This document shows positions 20,677-32,601 of a DNA stretch of 64,000 nt, piece by piece. The position numbers and the translations under genes were made by a program. The notes under the pieces were generated by a model. It did not search any database. It saw only the letters and a list, made by a program, of their open reading frames with translations, and had not been told where the DNA came from. Each line of letters opens with the position of its first letter. Positions within the stretch are counted from its first letter, which is position 1. Source of the stretch: Brassica napus (taxonomy: Eukaryota > Streptophyta > Magnoliopsida > Brassicales > Brassicaceae); the NCBI RefSeq assembly GCF_020379485.1, contig NW_026014799.1, positions 135,001 through 199,000 of the forward strand, read 5' to 3'.

Positions 20677-21276
20677 ATGATTGGTGGTGTAAAAAAAACC
20701 CACGTACTTTCCGACGCAGGGCTACACATAGGTTTTGTGAGTCCGGGACTGGTCGGAAAGGGTCTGTTCTGTCTGTACGCTGGTGATAATTTTGGGATAG
20801 TGAGGGCAGCCGGTGGGCAAGCCAGGAACTCACTAGGTCTCATGTCGAATATCCCAGTGCAGATCCAGGGAAAGGTCTTCCCTGTGAATCTGGTCTGTGT
20901 CCACCTAAAGAATCACGAGATGATCCTAGGTATGGACTGGTTGGGAAAGTATCGGGCCACTCTCGATTGCCATAGAGGTCGTGTGCAATTGGAGACTGGG
21001 CTTCGACCGATCCAGTACCAATGTCTGTGTCCGGCTCAAGAGAAAGTAGTGGTTTCAGCAGTTCGAGCGATTCGGATGTTGGAACAGGGTTGTCAGTCCT
21101 TTTTGGCTACAATTACAACTACAGAGCCGGGCAGTTCTGTCTGTCTGAAAGACCTTTCATAGGATTCGTTGGTGTCGAAGTTCCCAGATGTGTTCCAGGT
21201 ACCTCAGGGTGTCCCCCCTGATAGGTCGGATCCATTTACGATTGAACTAGAGCCAGGGACAGCTCCGCTGTCCTAG
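20677..21276 (+). pseudogene. Protease/RT-linker remnant of the Tekay-like element
   Basis: In the same frame as the gag fragment but separated by stops. Protease phrases are VLSDAGLHIGFVSPGLV, where VL-DSGATHSF is expected (the catalytic D is kept, the following residues are not), and ILGMDWLGKYRATLDCHRG. After a TAG at 21160-21162 the RT-linker phrase VSKFPDVFQVPQGVPPDRSD continues to a stop at about 21274. RT proper (finger, palm) is absent. The region is broken and non-functional. Confidence 0.8.
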
Positions 21277-21902
21277 AGTCCGTTTCTGTCGGCTCCGGCC
21301 GAGATGGCAGGGCTGAAATTGACCATGTACGAGAGAGGACCATGGTCGCAGTACAACCAAGTCGGAGTTTGACCTACGGTTGAGAATGATCAAGTCCAGT
21401 AATGGATGAGGATCAGGCCACGACCTATTCGGAGATGGACCTATGGTCGGGGTGAAACGGTCGAGTCCCTGAGTGGACCAGGACCAGAGTACGATCGAGT
21501 CCAAGGAAGGACCAGGATCGAATTATGACAAAGTCCACTGAAGGACAGAAGTCAAGTCTGAGGCGTTTTTAGTCTGGAGGGACTAAGATCGCAATGTGGC
21601 CAAGCCTGAAAAGGTTGTGGCCGATTAAGGGGATGATCCATTACGTTGTGGCTAAGGTCATGAATCTTATTGTCCATGAAGGACAAAAGAACCATAACAA
21701 TCTGTTAGGACTTGTTGTAGGACGAGCAGCCTAAAGATTGGAACAAGTTCGTGAGGACTTGACTGGTACATCGAAGTGGTCATTTGGTGGTTTTGAATCA
21801 AGCTTGTTCTATTCTCTGATCAAGACTAGAATAAGTTCGGTTGGAATATTTTGTCTTGGGACAAGGTATAATCATTACCGGATTCGAGGACGAATCCATT
21901 AC
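21277..21902 (+). other. Degenerate remnant of pol and 3' untranslated region
   Basis: About 630 bp with only a short RT-start phrase (PAEMAGL) and then no recognisable coding. RT, RNase H and integrase would normally need ~3 kb here, so most of pol has been deleted. Confidence 0.55.
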
Positions 21903-21916
21903 AAGTGGGGGAGACT
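21903..21916 (+). promoter_or_regulatory. Polypurine tract
   Basis: AAGTGGGGGAGACT lies directly before the 3' LTR start TGTCACGCCC, preceded by the GATTCGAGGACGAATCC inverted motif. It primes plus-strand DNA synthesis. Confidence 0.85.
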
Positions 21917-23976
21917 TGTCACGCCCCCAATCCTGGAAAGGATTGTCGGGACGGCCATGGTTCGAGGAAACGTACCAGCCAGTCTTAGGACATCAAGGCA
22001 AGCGTTCCATGGCCAGATAAGAAGGTTAAGGACGAAAGGAAACTTAGACTTAACCTTACACAAGTCGAGAGTCAGCTAGGACGAGTAAGACGGTAGCTGG
22101 ACGGATGGAAGAGGTAGCTCGACCAGCTCAACGGAGTTAGGTTAAGCTCACTCCAGCTCGGCCACTACTAAGTCAGCTCCATTAGCTGAACTAGTAGCTC
22201 ACTCAGCTGAGGCAGCTGGGAGTCAGCTCATCTCAGCTGGACGGACTGTTTGGGTTTCGGTCCGATGGTCCGGGTCCGGGCTGGTGGCGGGCCATGGGGG
22301 TCCGGCCATGAGGCCATGGACCGTTGGGGCTTGGGACAAGGCCATGGGCTAAGTCCAGAGGGATTGGGTAAGGCCTTGGGTCTCTGTCCGACCCAAACCC
22401 ATGCGGTATTGGCGAAGGGACGCATGCGGCCGAGAGGGTGTAACCCTTGGTCGATTGTGCCCGTCCGCTGGCCAGTCATGCCTGTTCGTGGGGCAAGACT
22501 TACCCCCTCATTTTCTATAAATATGGGGTCCTCTCTGTCGATTTCATTCATCCAATACAGAGTAAAAATACTCAGAGAAATCATAGAGAGAGAAAGAAAG
22601 AGGGAGAGAGTTTTCGGCCAAAGCAAGGCTGTTTGTGTGGTGGTTAGGTTTCCGGCGATCTGATCGTTTGAGAAGCAACCTCCGATCAAGTATGGGAGAC
22701 CGAGAGCAGGAGAAGAACATGGAGTACCCTGACACGGTTCCGAAGGTACGTGGTGAGCTATGGCTGCATCAGACCGAACGGACGGTCCTTGTGATCGCAC
22801 CGTGGCTTTGGTCAGTTCATTAGACCTAATCGCTCCTCCTCTTCTTGTTTCTATCCGGTCCTTTGTCTTCTTTCTGATTATACACGAAGGGTTGTGCTGG
22901 TCGGTTAGACGGTCGGTTCGAATCCCACCATAGACTGGGCGGTTGGGCTAAACGGTTGGTCATGTCCCAAGAGGCACGAGTGGCCAAAGGTCACGAGTTA
23001 CCAAGGGTTGTGAGTTACCAAAGGTCACGAGTTCCAAAGGTTGTGAGTTGCCAAAGGATGTAAGTAACCAAGGGTTACGAACATCAAGAGGTACGAGGAC
23101 CAAGAAGTACGAGGACCAAGAGGTACCAAGGGCCAAAGGGGTGCATGTTCCAAACTGTGCCTGTTGAGACAGGTCGTGTCCGTTCCTTAAGGGATCAGAC
23201 CATGTTTTGTCCGTTGGGACAAGTACACGGTTCGTCTAAGCCACGGTAAGAGTCTCAAGGTCCGATCGACCGTTTGGCCTAACCAGATTGGGTGTGAGGC
23301 TTACTCCGCCGTTGGATCCAGGCCCAAGGCCGGATCAGGTAAGGAAGTCCGTTGGGCCATTGAGCCGGACTTCAACTAGGCCGGTCGCTCCTAGATTCTA
23401 TCCGGATGGACGGATTGGTCTTCGGGACGATCTAGACTGTTCGAGTGTTCTGTTTATCTATTCTGGACTGTCTATCTGATTCTAAGTCAAGGGGTGGTTG
23501 GTTGAATGACTTAGGATTTGGTAGGCAGGTTCATATCTTTTTATACGTATATTGTCCGAGGTTTATCTGTGTTCTAGGAACCAAGCCAAGCATTGTAGAA
23601 TCGACCAGTCTATTCTCGGTTATGATTAATGCTTATCTGGTTGTGGTTTCAGGAACTAAGGATGGTTCTGGTCAAGCCAAGGAGCCGTGAAGGCTCGGTC
23701 AGTGAGAGGCTGTGTAACGTGTGGTTAGATGATGCTAGGGATGAACTAGTGAATGTCTATGAAACGATTAAGAAGTTGTGTATTGGATATCATGTTTCTA
23801 AGTAATACATTTTATACACATTTATATTCCGCTTTGCTATCTGTTCAATTGTTTTAGAACCTCAAATTCGAACATGACTTAGTAAATGAAAGACTTAAAA
23901 TGAATCAAAAAAGCAAAAGATTGATTAAGTAGCAACCGAGTCCAGTTTCGTCGAGAGGCCGGATTCGGGTGTTACA
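21917..23976 (+). repeat. 3' LTR of the Tekay-like element
   Basis: It starts TGTCACGCCC and ends GGGTGTTACA (2060 bp). The first ~850 bp is clearly homologous to 16416-17330, with a TATA box at 22515-22524. Downstream parts are only loosely alike (for example GCCGGATCAGGTAAG near 23330 and GGGTCGGATCAGGTAAG near 17930). It is ~850 bp shorter than the 5' LTR. Confidence 0.8.
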
Positions 23977-24382
23977 CGTTCCGCCCCAAAACGTTAAAAA
24001 CAAAAAACTCAAAAAAATTCAAGTATATAAGAAGATGTCGTCAGAGGTTCGAGATTTTTACTTGGTGAAATTAACTCTCGCCCTAATATTTCAGATTGGC
24101 CGATAAAATGAAGCCCGCATGTGCACAAGTCTCGGCCAAAAGCATCCTGATGGGAGCATTAAAACCCAAAAGAGTTTTCATTCATCCCTTCAGTACGCTT
24201 GGCCTCGATCATACCACAATAAAAACCAAGGGAAAAATGTTAACACTTGGTGGGATTATGAAAAGTCGAGCCAGCATAAGTACACTTGGACCATCAGTTC
24301 ATTAGAACTCGGGCTAGCATCAATCAGACTGACTAGGACAGTCCAGTCCATTAAAACTCGAGCTCATGTCCAGATCAGTACA
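23977..24382. other. Unassigned sequence between the Tekay-like LTR and the tandem array
   Basis: About 400 bp of moderately AT-rich DNA with no domain, no PBS after the LTR end and no clear repeat. It may be old host or array-flank DNA. Confidence 0.4.
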
Positions 24383-24680
24383 CAAACAGTTCACGGAATG
24401 GGCCAGCATGCTGATATTTGTACAGACATGGTACATCTGTTGTCCAAAATCAGTACACGAACAGTTCATGGGAAGGACGAGCATGCTGATATGTATGGTC
24501 AGAGTGCTGATATATGTACTGATCGGCAGTCCACGGACAGTCTATGGTTGTCGAAAATCAGCCAAGGGAAGGACCAGCGTGCTCATATGTGTACTAATGG
24601 ACAGCTACGGATGTTCTGTGTGTGCTGACAGACAGCCACGGACAACCTGTGTGTTCTAATGGACACACACGGACGTCCTC
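24383..24680 (-). repeat. Degenerate array units in inverted orientation
   Basis: Three or so units read as the reverse complement of the main array: AACAGTTCACGGAATGGGCC, CAGCATGCTGATAT, GGAAGGACCAGCGTGCTC, ATATGTGTACTAATGGACAG. The switch to the main orientation is near 24680, at CACGGACGTCCTCAGCAGAC. This edge is more diverged than the rest, as expected at the end of a tandem array. Confidence 0.8.
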
Positions 24681-27600
24681 AGCAGACACAGGATGTCTGT
24701 GGCTGTCCATCAGTACACATATCAGCACGTTGGTCCTTGGACTCAGCACGCTGGCCCTTCCCGTGGACTGTTTGGGTGATTTCGGCCCACGTGGGCTGTC
24801 TGTTCAGTACACACAGGACATCCGTGGGTGTCCGTCAGCACACACAGGACGTCCGTGTGTGTCCATCAGCACACACAGGACGTCCGTGTGTGTCCGTGTG
24901 TCTCCGTCAGCACACACAGGACGTCTGTGGCTGTCCATCAGTACACATATCAGCACGTTGGTCCTTGGACTCAGCATGCTGACCCTTCCTGTGGACTGTT
25001 CGGGTGATTTTGGCCCATGTGAGCTGTTTGTTCAGTACACACAGGACGTTCGTGGCTGTCCGTCAGCACACACAGGACGTCCGTGGCTGTCCGTGTGTGT
25101 CCGTTTTTGTCCGTCAGCACCCACAGGACACCCGTGGCTGTCCATCAGTACACATATCAGCACGCTGGTCCTTGGACTCAACACGCTGGCCCTTCCCGTG
25201 GACGTTTCATCTGATTTTGGCCCACGTGGGCTGTCTGTTCAGTACACACAGGACGTCCGTGGGTGTCTGTCAGCACACACAGGACGTCTAGGTGTGTCCG
25301 TCAGCACACACATGACGTCTGTGGGTGTCCGTGTGTGTCCGTGTGTGTCTGTGTGTCTCCGTCAGCACACACAGGACGTCCGTGGCTGTCCGTCAGTACA
25401 CATATCAGCACATTGGTCCTTGGACTCAGCATGCTGACCCTCCCCGTGGACTGTTCATGTGATTTTGGCCCATGTGAACTGTCTGTTCAGTACAAACATG
25501 ACGTCTATGGGTGTCCGCCAGCACACACAGGACGTCCGTGGCTGTTTGTGACTGTTTGTCAGCACACACAGGACGTCTGTGGCTGTCCGTGTGTGTCCGT
25601 GTGTGTTTGTCAGCACACATAGGACGTCCGTGGGTGTCCTTCAGCACACACAGGACGTCCGTATGTGTCCGTCAGCACACACAAGACGTCCGTGTGTGTC
25701 CGTCAGCACACACAGGACGTCACTGGCTGTCTGTGTTTGTCTGTGTGTGTCCGTCAGCACACACAGGACGTTTGTGGCTGTCCATCAGTCCACATATCAG
25801 CACGTTGGTCCATGGACTCAGCACGCTGGCCCTTCCTGTTGACTGTTAGGGTGATTTTGGCCCACATGGGCTGTCTATTCAGTACACACAGTACGTCTGT
25901 GGCTGTCCGCCAGCACACACAGGATGTCCATGGCTGTCTGCGGCTGTCCGTCAGCACACACATGACGTCAGTGGCTGTCCGTGTGTGTCCGTCAGCACAC
26001 ACAGGACGTCTGTGGCTGTCCATCAGTACACATATCAGCACGCTGGCCCATCCCGTGGACTTTTTGGGTGAATTTGGCCCACGTGGGCTGTCTGTTCAGT
26101 ACACATAGGACGTCCGTGGGTGTCCGTCAGCACCCACAGGACGTCCGTGTGTGTCCGGCAGCACCCACAGGACTTCCGTGGCTGTCTGTGGCTTTCCGTG
26201 TGTATCCGTGTGTGTCCGTCAGCACATACAGGACATCCGTGGCTGTCCATCAGTACACATATCAGCACGCTGGTCCTTGGACTCAGCACGCTGACCCTTC
26301 CCGTGGACTGTTCGGGTGATTTTAGCCCCCATGGGCTGTCTGTTCAGTTCAAACAGGATGTCCGCCAGCACACACAGGACGTCCGTGGCTGTCCGTGTGT
26401 GTCCGTGTGTGTCCATGTGTCTCCGTCAGCACACACAGGACGTCTGTGGCTGTCCATCTGTACACATATCAGCACGTTGGTCCTTGGACTCAGCACGCTG
26501 GCTCTTCCCGTGGACTTTTCGGCTGATTTTGGCCCACGTGGGCTGTCTGTTCAGTACACACAGGACGTCTGTGGGTGTCCGTCAGCACACACAGGACGTC
26601 CGTGTGTGTCCGCCAGCACACACAAAACGTCCGTGGCTGTCCATCAATACACAGATCAGCACGTTGGTTCTTGGACTCAGCACGCTGACCCTTCCTGTGG
26701 ACTGTTCGGGTGATTTTGGCCCATGTGAGTTGTCTGTTCAGTACACACAGGACGTCCGTGGCTGTCCGTCAGCACACACAGGACGTCCGTGGCTGTCCGT
26801 CGGCAACACACAGGACGTCCGTGGCTGTCCGTGTGTGTCCGTTTTTGTCCGTCAGCACACACATGACATCCGTGGCTGTCCATCAGTACACATATCAGCA
26901 CGCTGGCCCTTCCCGTGGACTTTTCGTCTGATTTTGGCCCACGTGGGCTGTCTGCTCAGTACACACACGACGTCCGTGTGTGTCTGTCAGCACACACAGG
27001 ACGTCTGTGTGTGTCTGTCATCACACACAGGACGTCTGTGTGTGTCCGCCAGCACACACAGGACGTCCGTGGGTGTCCGTGTGTGTCAGTGTGTCTCTTT
27101 CAGCACACACAGGACGTCCGTGGCTGTCCATCAGTACACATATCAGCACGTTGGTCCTTGGACTCAGCACGCTGACGCTTCCCGTGGACTGTTCATGTGA
27201 TTTTGGCCCATGTGAGCTGTTTGTTCAGTACAAACAGGACGTCCGTGGGTGTCCGCCAGCACACACAGGACGTCCGTGGTTGTCTGTGACTGTCCGTAAG
27301 CACACACAGGACGTCTGTGGCTGTCCGTGTGTGTTTGTCAGCACACACAGGACGTCTGTGGGTGTCCGTCAGCACACACAGGACGTCCGTATGTGTCCGT
27401 CAGCACACACAAGACGTCTGTGTGTGTCCGTCAGCACAAACAGGACGTCAGTGGCTGTCTGTGTTTGTCTGTGTGTGTCCGTCAGCACATACATGACGTT
27501 TGTGGCTGTCCATCAGTCCACATATCAGCATGTTGGTCCATGGACTCAGCACGCTGGCCCTTCCTATTGACTGTTAGGGTGATTTTGGCCGACGTGGGCT

Positions 27601-27757
27601 GTCTATTCAGTACACACAGGACATCCGTGGCTGTCCGCCAGCACACACACAGGACGTCTGTGGCCGTCTGTGTGTGTCCGTCAGCACAAACAGGACATCC
27701 GTGGCTGTCCATCAGTACACATATCAGCATGTTGGTCCTTGGACTCAGCACGCTGAC
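24681..27757 (+). repeat. Composite minisatellite array, left block
   Basis: Tandem ~31-bp subunits of the form CAGCACACACAGGACGTCCG plus TGTGTGTCCGT alternate with a ~110-130-bp longer module (CATCAGTACACATATCAGCA, TTGGTCCTTGGACTCAGCA, then CCCTTCCCGTGGACTGTTCG). Composite units vary from about 200 to 400 bp depending on how many 31-bp subunits they hold. Long open frames on both strands (up to ~290 codons) are by-products: they lack domains and repeat the same residues in shifting frames. The array continues at 36326 after an inserted LTR element. Confidence 0.92.
27753..27757. repeat. Target-site duplication CTGAC, left copy
   Basis: CTGAC precedes the TGTAACACCC end and is repeated at 36326-36330. 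The surrounding array phrase (GCACGCTGACCCTTCCCGTG) is restored when the element and one copy are removed. Confidence 0.94.
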
Positions 27758-30700
27758 TGTAACACCCCCAAACCGTCCTAAGCATAGGTCGACCCACCGG
27801 CCAACAATCAAACAAGAACATGACCGACGGACGACCCACACCAAGGGTTGGAGATGCTACGTGACGGGCTAGGGACAATCCGGTCAGAGTCACAAACTTT
27901 ACTCCACGACCTAGACCAGTTCATCCACTAACTCGTCCCGCTGCATCAAGGCATAAGGCTTTGCAACCCGTACCTAGAGTTAGCGTTTTCCGTTAGATCA
28001 AGGCCTAAGGCTTTTCAACCCGTACCTCGACCTAACGTTGTGTTAGACCGGACTAGTCAAATATCAGAGTACTCATGAAGCGCATATAAAACAATTACTT
28101 TATTGATTCGAGAAATATCCATACATTGATATAATTCGAGACCGGTCCCGGCCTAATGCCAAATCGAGTCAACTAAACACAAATCCACAATACCATTTAC
28201 AAAAGGCATGAAAATCTACACCGGCGGTCCTAACGTCCAGCACCAAGCTATCCGATCATCCTTACCTAAAGCGACCTGCAAAAAGGACAACGGAGTTGGA
28301 TGAGTAACCTAATGTTACTCAGTGAGCTGGCGGCCTCTACCCGCAACCTAGACTCTAACCCGGACAACCCAAAATAACAATCAATCTAGCCCTAGCATGC
28401 AATAAAAGCTAAGGCTAAGCAAACCGTTACTAAGTTAGACTTGGCCTCCTGCCATGATCTAGCTTCAAGTAACGGGAAGCTGCATAAAAACAAGTCAACA
28501 ACCATTCCCTAGTTAACCATATATACGCCTGAGTTCAGTACTCATGTAGTGTTAGACACTTAGACTATACAAGTATCACTAGTCGATCGACCAACAATCA
28601 AACAAGAACATGATCGGCCAACCAATGATACAGCATAGCTTTAATATCCACCACCCTTCACAAGCAATCCCTCAAACACATACAGGCCAACGTCAGGCCT
28701 ACACTAACAAAATACACACCAAGCCTAATCCGGTACCTAAACCGCACTTATGACTTAATGTCAGAACCTGCAAGCAAATCAGTCAACCACAAACACAATC
28801 ACAATAATAAGACTATGAGTATCTACGACTCGATCTAACTCGTAACACCGTATATCGGTGCTACACTATCTCGAGGGTTCCTCACCCTCAAGACGACACA
28901 ATAAAACTAACTCGACACACTATTCTAACTCTAGACTCAATATTCTAACATGGGCCCTGGTGATCTCGTGTTCCTCCTCAACATCGGCAATATCCTATCT
29001 CCCTACCACAAAGGCCAGAAGAAGGAACTTTCAACCGACCGCGGCCCACAGTCCTTCGGGTCACCGCACGACAGCCCACAGTCCTTCGGGTCACTGCCAC
29101 ATTACACCGTCGTGTAATAACTCAGCCCTAGGCCATGACCCCGTCTCTCTGAGTCTTCCCGATCCAGCGAATAAGGGGTTTCCTTGAACCCGCTGGGTAC
29201 GATCTCTGAAGGAACACTAACTCACCCCTACACAAGCCTAGTATGGGCGGGTCACGCACATACTGACGGCACACTCACAACAAAACAAACTCAATCTAGA
29301 ACCTAACCTAAGGCTAAAGTTCCAGATCCTAACTAGACACTCGACTCTACAACACAAACCAATAGTACCAGTAGTCCGGCCTATATGGCCTAAGACCCTT
29401 ACTACTAACTACTAAACAATAATATCAATACTAAACAACACAATCAAACCGTTACCCAGATAGTCCAGCCTCCCGCTGAGAAACTATCTTTAAAGATAAC
29501 GGGAACCTGCACTCAACAATATCAACACGCAATAATAGAAAACATGATGCATCCTAGCCCTAGTCCTAGTCAGGTTATTAACTCAGTCTTAATTCCATTC
29601 ATCTCAGCTTAGCCCTTGCTAAACTGAGTCCCGTTCCATAAATAAAATAACCCTAAGAACTCTACCATTCAATAGCATGATCATTCTAATCTATATGCAG
29701 ACTCGATCTACCCTAAATTCCAAGTGGAATTCAAACAAACCAACTCACAGTGTTCTAGGCGAGAAGCTGCTGGTTGATCGGAGAGGACTTGGCCAAAACC
29801 CAAGGGACGCCTTGAATGGACTGGACTGGACTGATCTTGACTTGGACATAACCTCGGCTTCATCATGAAGAAACTGACACGTCTGGACAGACTGATCTGG
29901 ACAGAATCTCCTTTAGCTGCTGGACAGTTCTTCGGACATTTCGGCGGAGTATCGAGGAGAACTTCGACTGATCTGAACCCATGGAACTGAACTAATCTTG
30001 GACAGCACCTCCACTTGATTGTAGGAGAATATGACTGGCTTGGACGGATTGAATTGGACAGAGCTTCCGCGTCACAATCGTAGAGAATCGCCGATTGGAC
30101 GGAACTGGCCTTCTCAGTGGAGTATCGGTCTTCAGAACTCAGCTACACTTTCTTTCTCTCTCTCTCTAACCACGTTGACTTGCTTCCCATCGGAATTGAT
30201 CTTCAATTGGTTGATCTTCAGTTGGCCAGAACCTTCCCTAGGCGCTGACTTAAAATCAGTAGAATAACTGTTCTCGAAAACTGCCGAAAAGACTCAAAAA
30301 ACGATCGAAACTCGAACTTTCTTTCTCTAGCTTTCTCTCTCACGTTTTTCTCTGAGTTTCAGGTGTGCTGGATGGTTTGAAATGAGCTGGGGTCGTGGGG
30401 TTTATATAGGATGCAGCAACCAATCAGAAACAAGCCGTGTGGCAGCCCGTGTGTAGCTTCGCATGGCTCCGGACGCATGCGTCGCGGCACCTCGTGCTCC
30501 ACATGTCTGATGGCATGACAAGGACATCATGCAGAGTGACACCATGCCCTCCAGATGTCTGATCCACGGCCTGACCTCATCCAGATTGACACGCAGCGCA
30601 CACATGTCGCTCAGCATGCTCCGATCGCAGGTTTCGCGGCACCTCGTGCTTCTGGGTGTCAATCAGCATGCTGTGCTCTCCTGGGCTTCAACACCTCCTG

Positions 30701-31482
30701 CTTCCCTTGACACATATCATGCCAGGCAGGTTACATCACGTCCTTATCTCATAGATAAGGCCAGCTCGAGCTTCTCGGTCCATTCGACTGATTTCGACCC
30801 TTCCGGTGAATTTTCGTTCCGCGATCAATCCCGAATATTTTTATACACCCGTTCTGATGAGATGAATATTTTTAATAAACTCCAAGTGAATCCTGACCTT
30901 GATGGAAAATATTTACCGAGCCTCCGGCTTCCTCGAAAAATCGATAATACAAAAATTAGGGTTTTCGCCCAACTTCGGGTTTTCCCGTCGTGCTTTAATC
31001 CCGTCGTGCTTGCTTCCCGTTCTGCTTAATTCCCGTCCTGCTTCCGACTTATAATGTCTTCAGAATAATATTTTACTGATACGAAGATATTCCGAGAAAA
31101 CTTCGCGATGAAGAAACGTCAATCTTCAAAAACGTCGAGCTTCTAAACCGTCGTGCTTCAAAAATGTGATTCTTCCAAAACTGCCGTCTGATCAATCTAA
31201 GACATTTCTAACAATGGTAGAGCAGCTTATCTCAACTCATGCTTCACTCACGATCCATTCTTCGACCTTCTCGTACTTCAAATTTCCCGATCGATCTGTA
31301 TTGCCCGCGACTCAACCACAAAGTTGATGCTCGACCAATCTTCTATTTTCTTCGATCCATGTTAATTCTTAAGTGATCAAAACATAACATTCCTTCAATT
31401 GCTTTGATTCCCAAAAGCTCGGCTCTGGATTCTGACTTTTGCTCTCTCTCGACCATTTTATTCCAAAGGGCGGGTTATCACA
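27758..31482 (-). repeat. 3' LTR of the long-LTR element
   Basis: On the + strand it reads TGTAACACCC at the left and GCGGGTTATCACA at the right. The phrase CAACAATCAAACAAGAACAT occurs twice inside (about 27800 and 28590). A microsatellite-like CTTTCTTTCTCTCTCTCTCT lies near 30146-30165. Open frames of up to 166 codons have no domain and are not called as genes. Confidence 0.94.
30401..30427 (-). promoter_or_regulatory. LTR promoter: TATA and CCAAT boxes
   Basis: On the - strand CTGATTGG (30420-30427) is followed 9 bases on by CCTATATAAA (30401-30410), a standard CCAAT/TATA pair. The pair is also at 35244-35270 and, with a weaker TATA, near 57200-57225. It would start transcription ~1.1 kb into the LTR, leaving a long R-U5 part. 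Confidence 0.65.
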
Positions 31483-31495
31483 TTCTCCCCCCCTT
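31483..31495 (-). promoter_or_regulatory. Polypurine tract of the long-LTR element
   Basis: On the - strand AAGGGGGGGAGAA directly precedes the LTR start TGTGATAACCC. The inverted GAATTCGTCCTCGAATTC motif lies next to it, the same design as the Tekay-like PPT at 21886-21916. Confidence 0.85.
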
Positions 31496-32579
31496 AATAG
31501 AATTCGTCCTCGAATTCTTAGTTGCGCAATTGCTTAGCTTCACGAAATGTTCCTCCTTGATGTGTAGTGATGATGTTCAGCTTTTGAATAACTTCGTCTT
31601 GCGGTCTTGGTCATAAGATATGGTTCTTTGCTGGCTCGCCTTTCTTTCGGTTTCTTTGGGTCTCCATAAACACTTTGGATTTTGAACTTGCTCCACCTTG
31701 ATTTCTTCAGTCTTCTTCTAGATTTTCTGATTCTGAACTCGCTCCATCTTAATACATCTCCATGCATTTCCTCGGTCTTGAATCCTTTCATTTCTTCACT
31801 TCTTGATTTCTCATGCTTCACTTAATCTCAACTCGTCTTCATAACTCTTTACTTTGCTTGGCCATGTCCCTTTGTGTATACTGTCTAAAGTCGCCATAAT
31901 CGTCTTCATATATCTTCACTCTGCCTTTCACTGTCCCTTGAGTGTCCTTCCCAATGTCACCACAATCATCTTCATAAATCTTCACTTGAATGATCACTGC
32001 ATCTTCTTCTTAGTTTTTACTTTGCTGCCCAACTAATTTCCCATGATACGATCTTGCCAATCTGCGCCTCTGATTACTCCAACCATTTCCTCGATCTCTC
32101 ATTTCCCAGATACTGATGAAGTCCTTTCCCAACGAAGTCTTGTTTCTTCCCATCTGTCCAGTCCATACCACAGCCCAGTTCTCTGAATCTGTCTCTCCTC
32201 TTTCCCTTCGGGTTTGGGTTTGGCCTCGAACTCCCTCCACTTTAAGGTTTTCATCCCTTAAAGTTCCGTTCAACGAACACACTTACTCGCTGCAACTCAA
32301 AAGAAAACTTAACATGCAAGTTAGTAGACAATTAATGAAATAATCTACTAACCTAGCAAATACTGACAATGCAACCTAACCGCAATTCTAACCAGCAACC
32401 TAACAGTTCTACCCAAGCAACCTAACAGTTCTAGATTCCACTATCTCAATCCTAATTTCCTAAAACCACAAATCCTATCGCTGGACGTGACCGGTTTCCC
32501 TAATGCCTTTTGTGACTCATTTTGACTCGATAAAATATTCAAAAACCGATTAAATCATGAGTTCCGAAAGCATGGACGA
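31496..32579 (-). other. Non-coding interior of the long-LTR element
   Basis: About 1.1 kb without a recognisable protein domain on either strand; the longest frames are ~90 codons. A run of AACCTAACAGTTCTA-type repeats occurs near 32385-32440. Compared with the relative at 58301-59530, ~85 bp is missing at about 31700, between two CTTGAT copies. Confidence 0.7.
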
Positions 32580-32597
32580 AACCATGCTCTGATACCA
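32580..32597 (-). promoter_or_regulatory. Primer-binding site, initiator-Met tRNA type
   Basis: On the - strand TGGTATCAGAGCATGGTT begins a few bases after the 5' LTR end. Same PBS class as the Tekay-like element. Confidence 0.9.
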
Positions 32598-32601
32598 CCT
32601 C

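Larger units (their letters stand above)
16416..23976 (+). mobile_element. Tekay/Del-like Ty3/gypsy element with deleted pol and unequal LTRs
   Basis: A + strand element: LTR 16416-19326, initiator-Met PBS at 19330, gag zinc-knuckle region, degenerate protease, RT absent, PPT at ~21903, LTR 21917-23976. The GAGGACGAAT and GTGGGGGAGACT phrases before the 3' LTR are typical of Del/Tekay-like plant elements. The LTRs differ strongly and the 5-bp flanks (GATAT left, CGTTC right) do not match, so the two halves may come from different copies joined by recombination. Confidence 0.75.

Noticed and set aside
24622..27872. Long open frames (up to ~290 codons) in the left tandem array as protein genes
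   Set aside because: They consist only of the repeated 31-residue pattern, occur in several frames and on both strands at once, and have no domain or gene signals. They follow from a stop-poor 31-bp unit.
28858..31029. Open frames of 60-166 codons in the 3.7-kb LTRs (repeated near 33702-35872 and 57181-57684)
   Set aside because: They appear in each LTR copy because the LTRs are repeated. They have no domain, and in the diverged third copy the frames are not kept.
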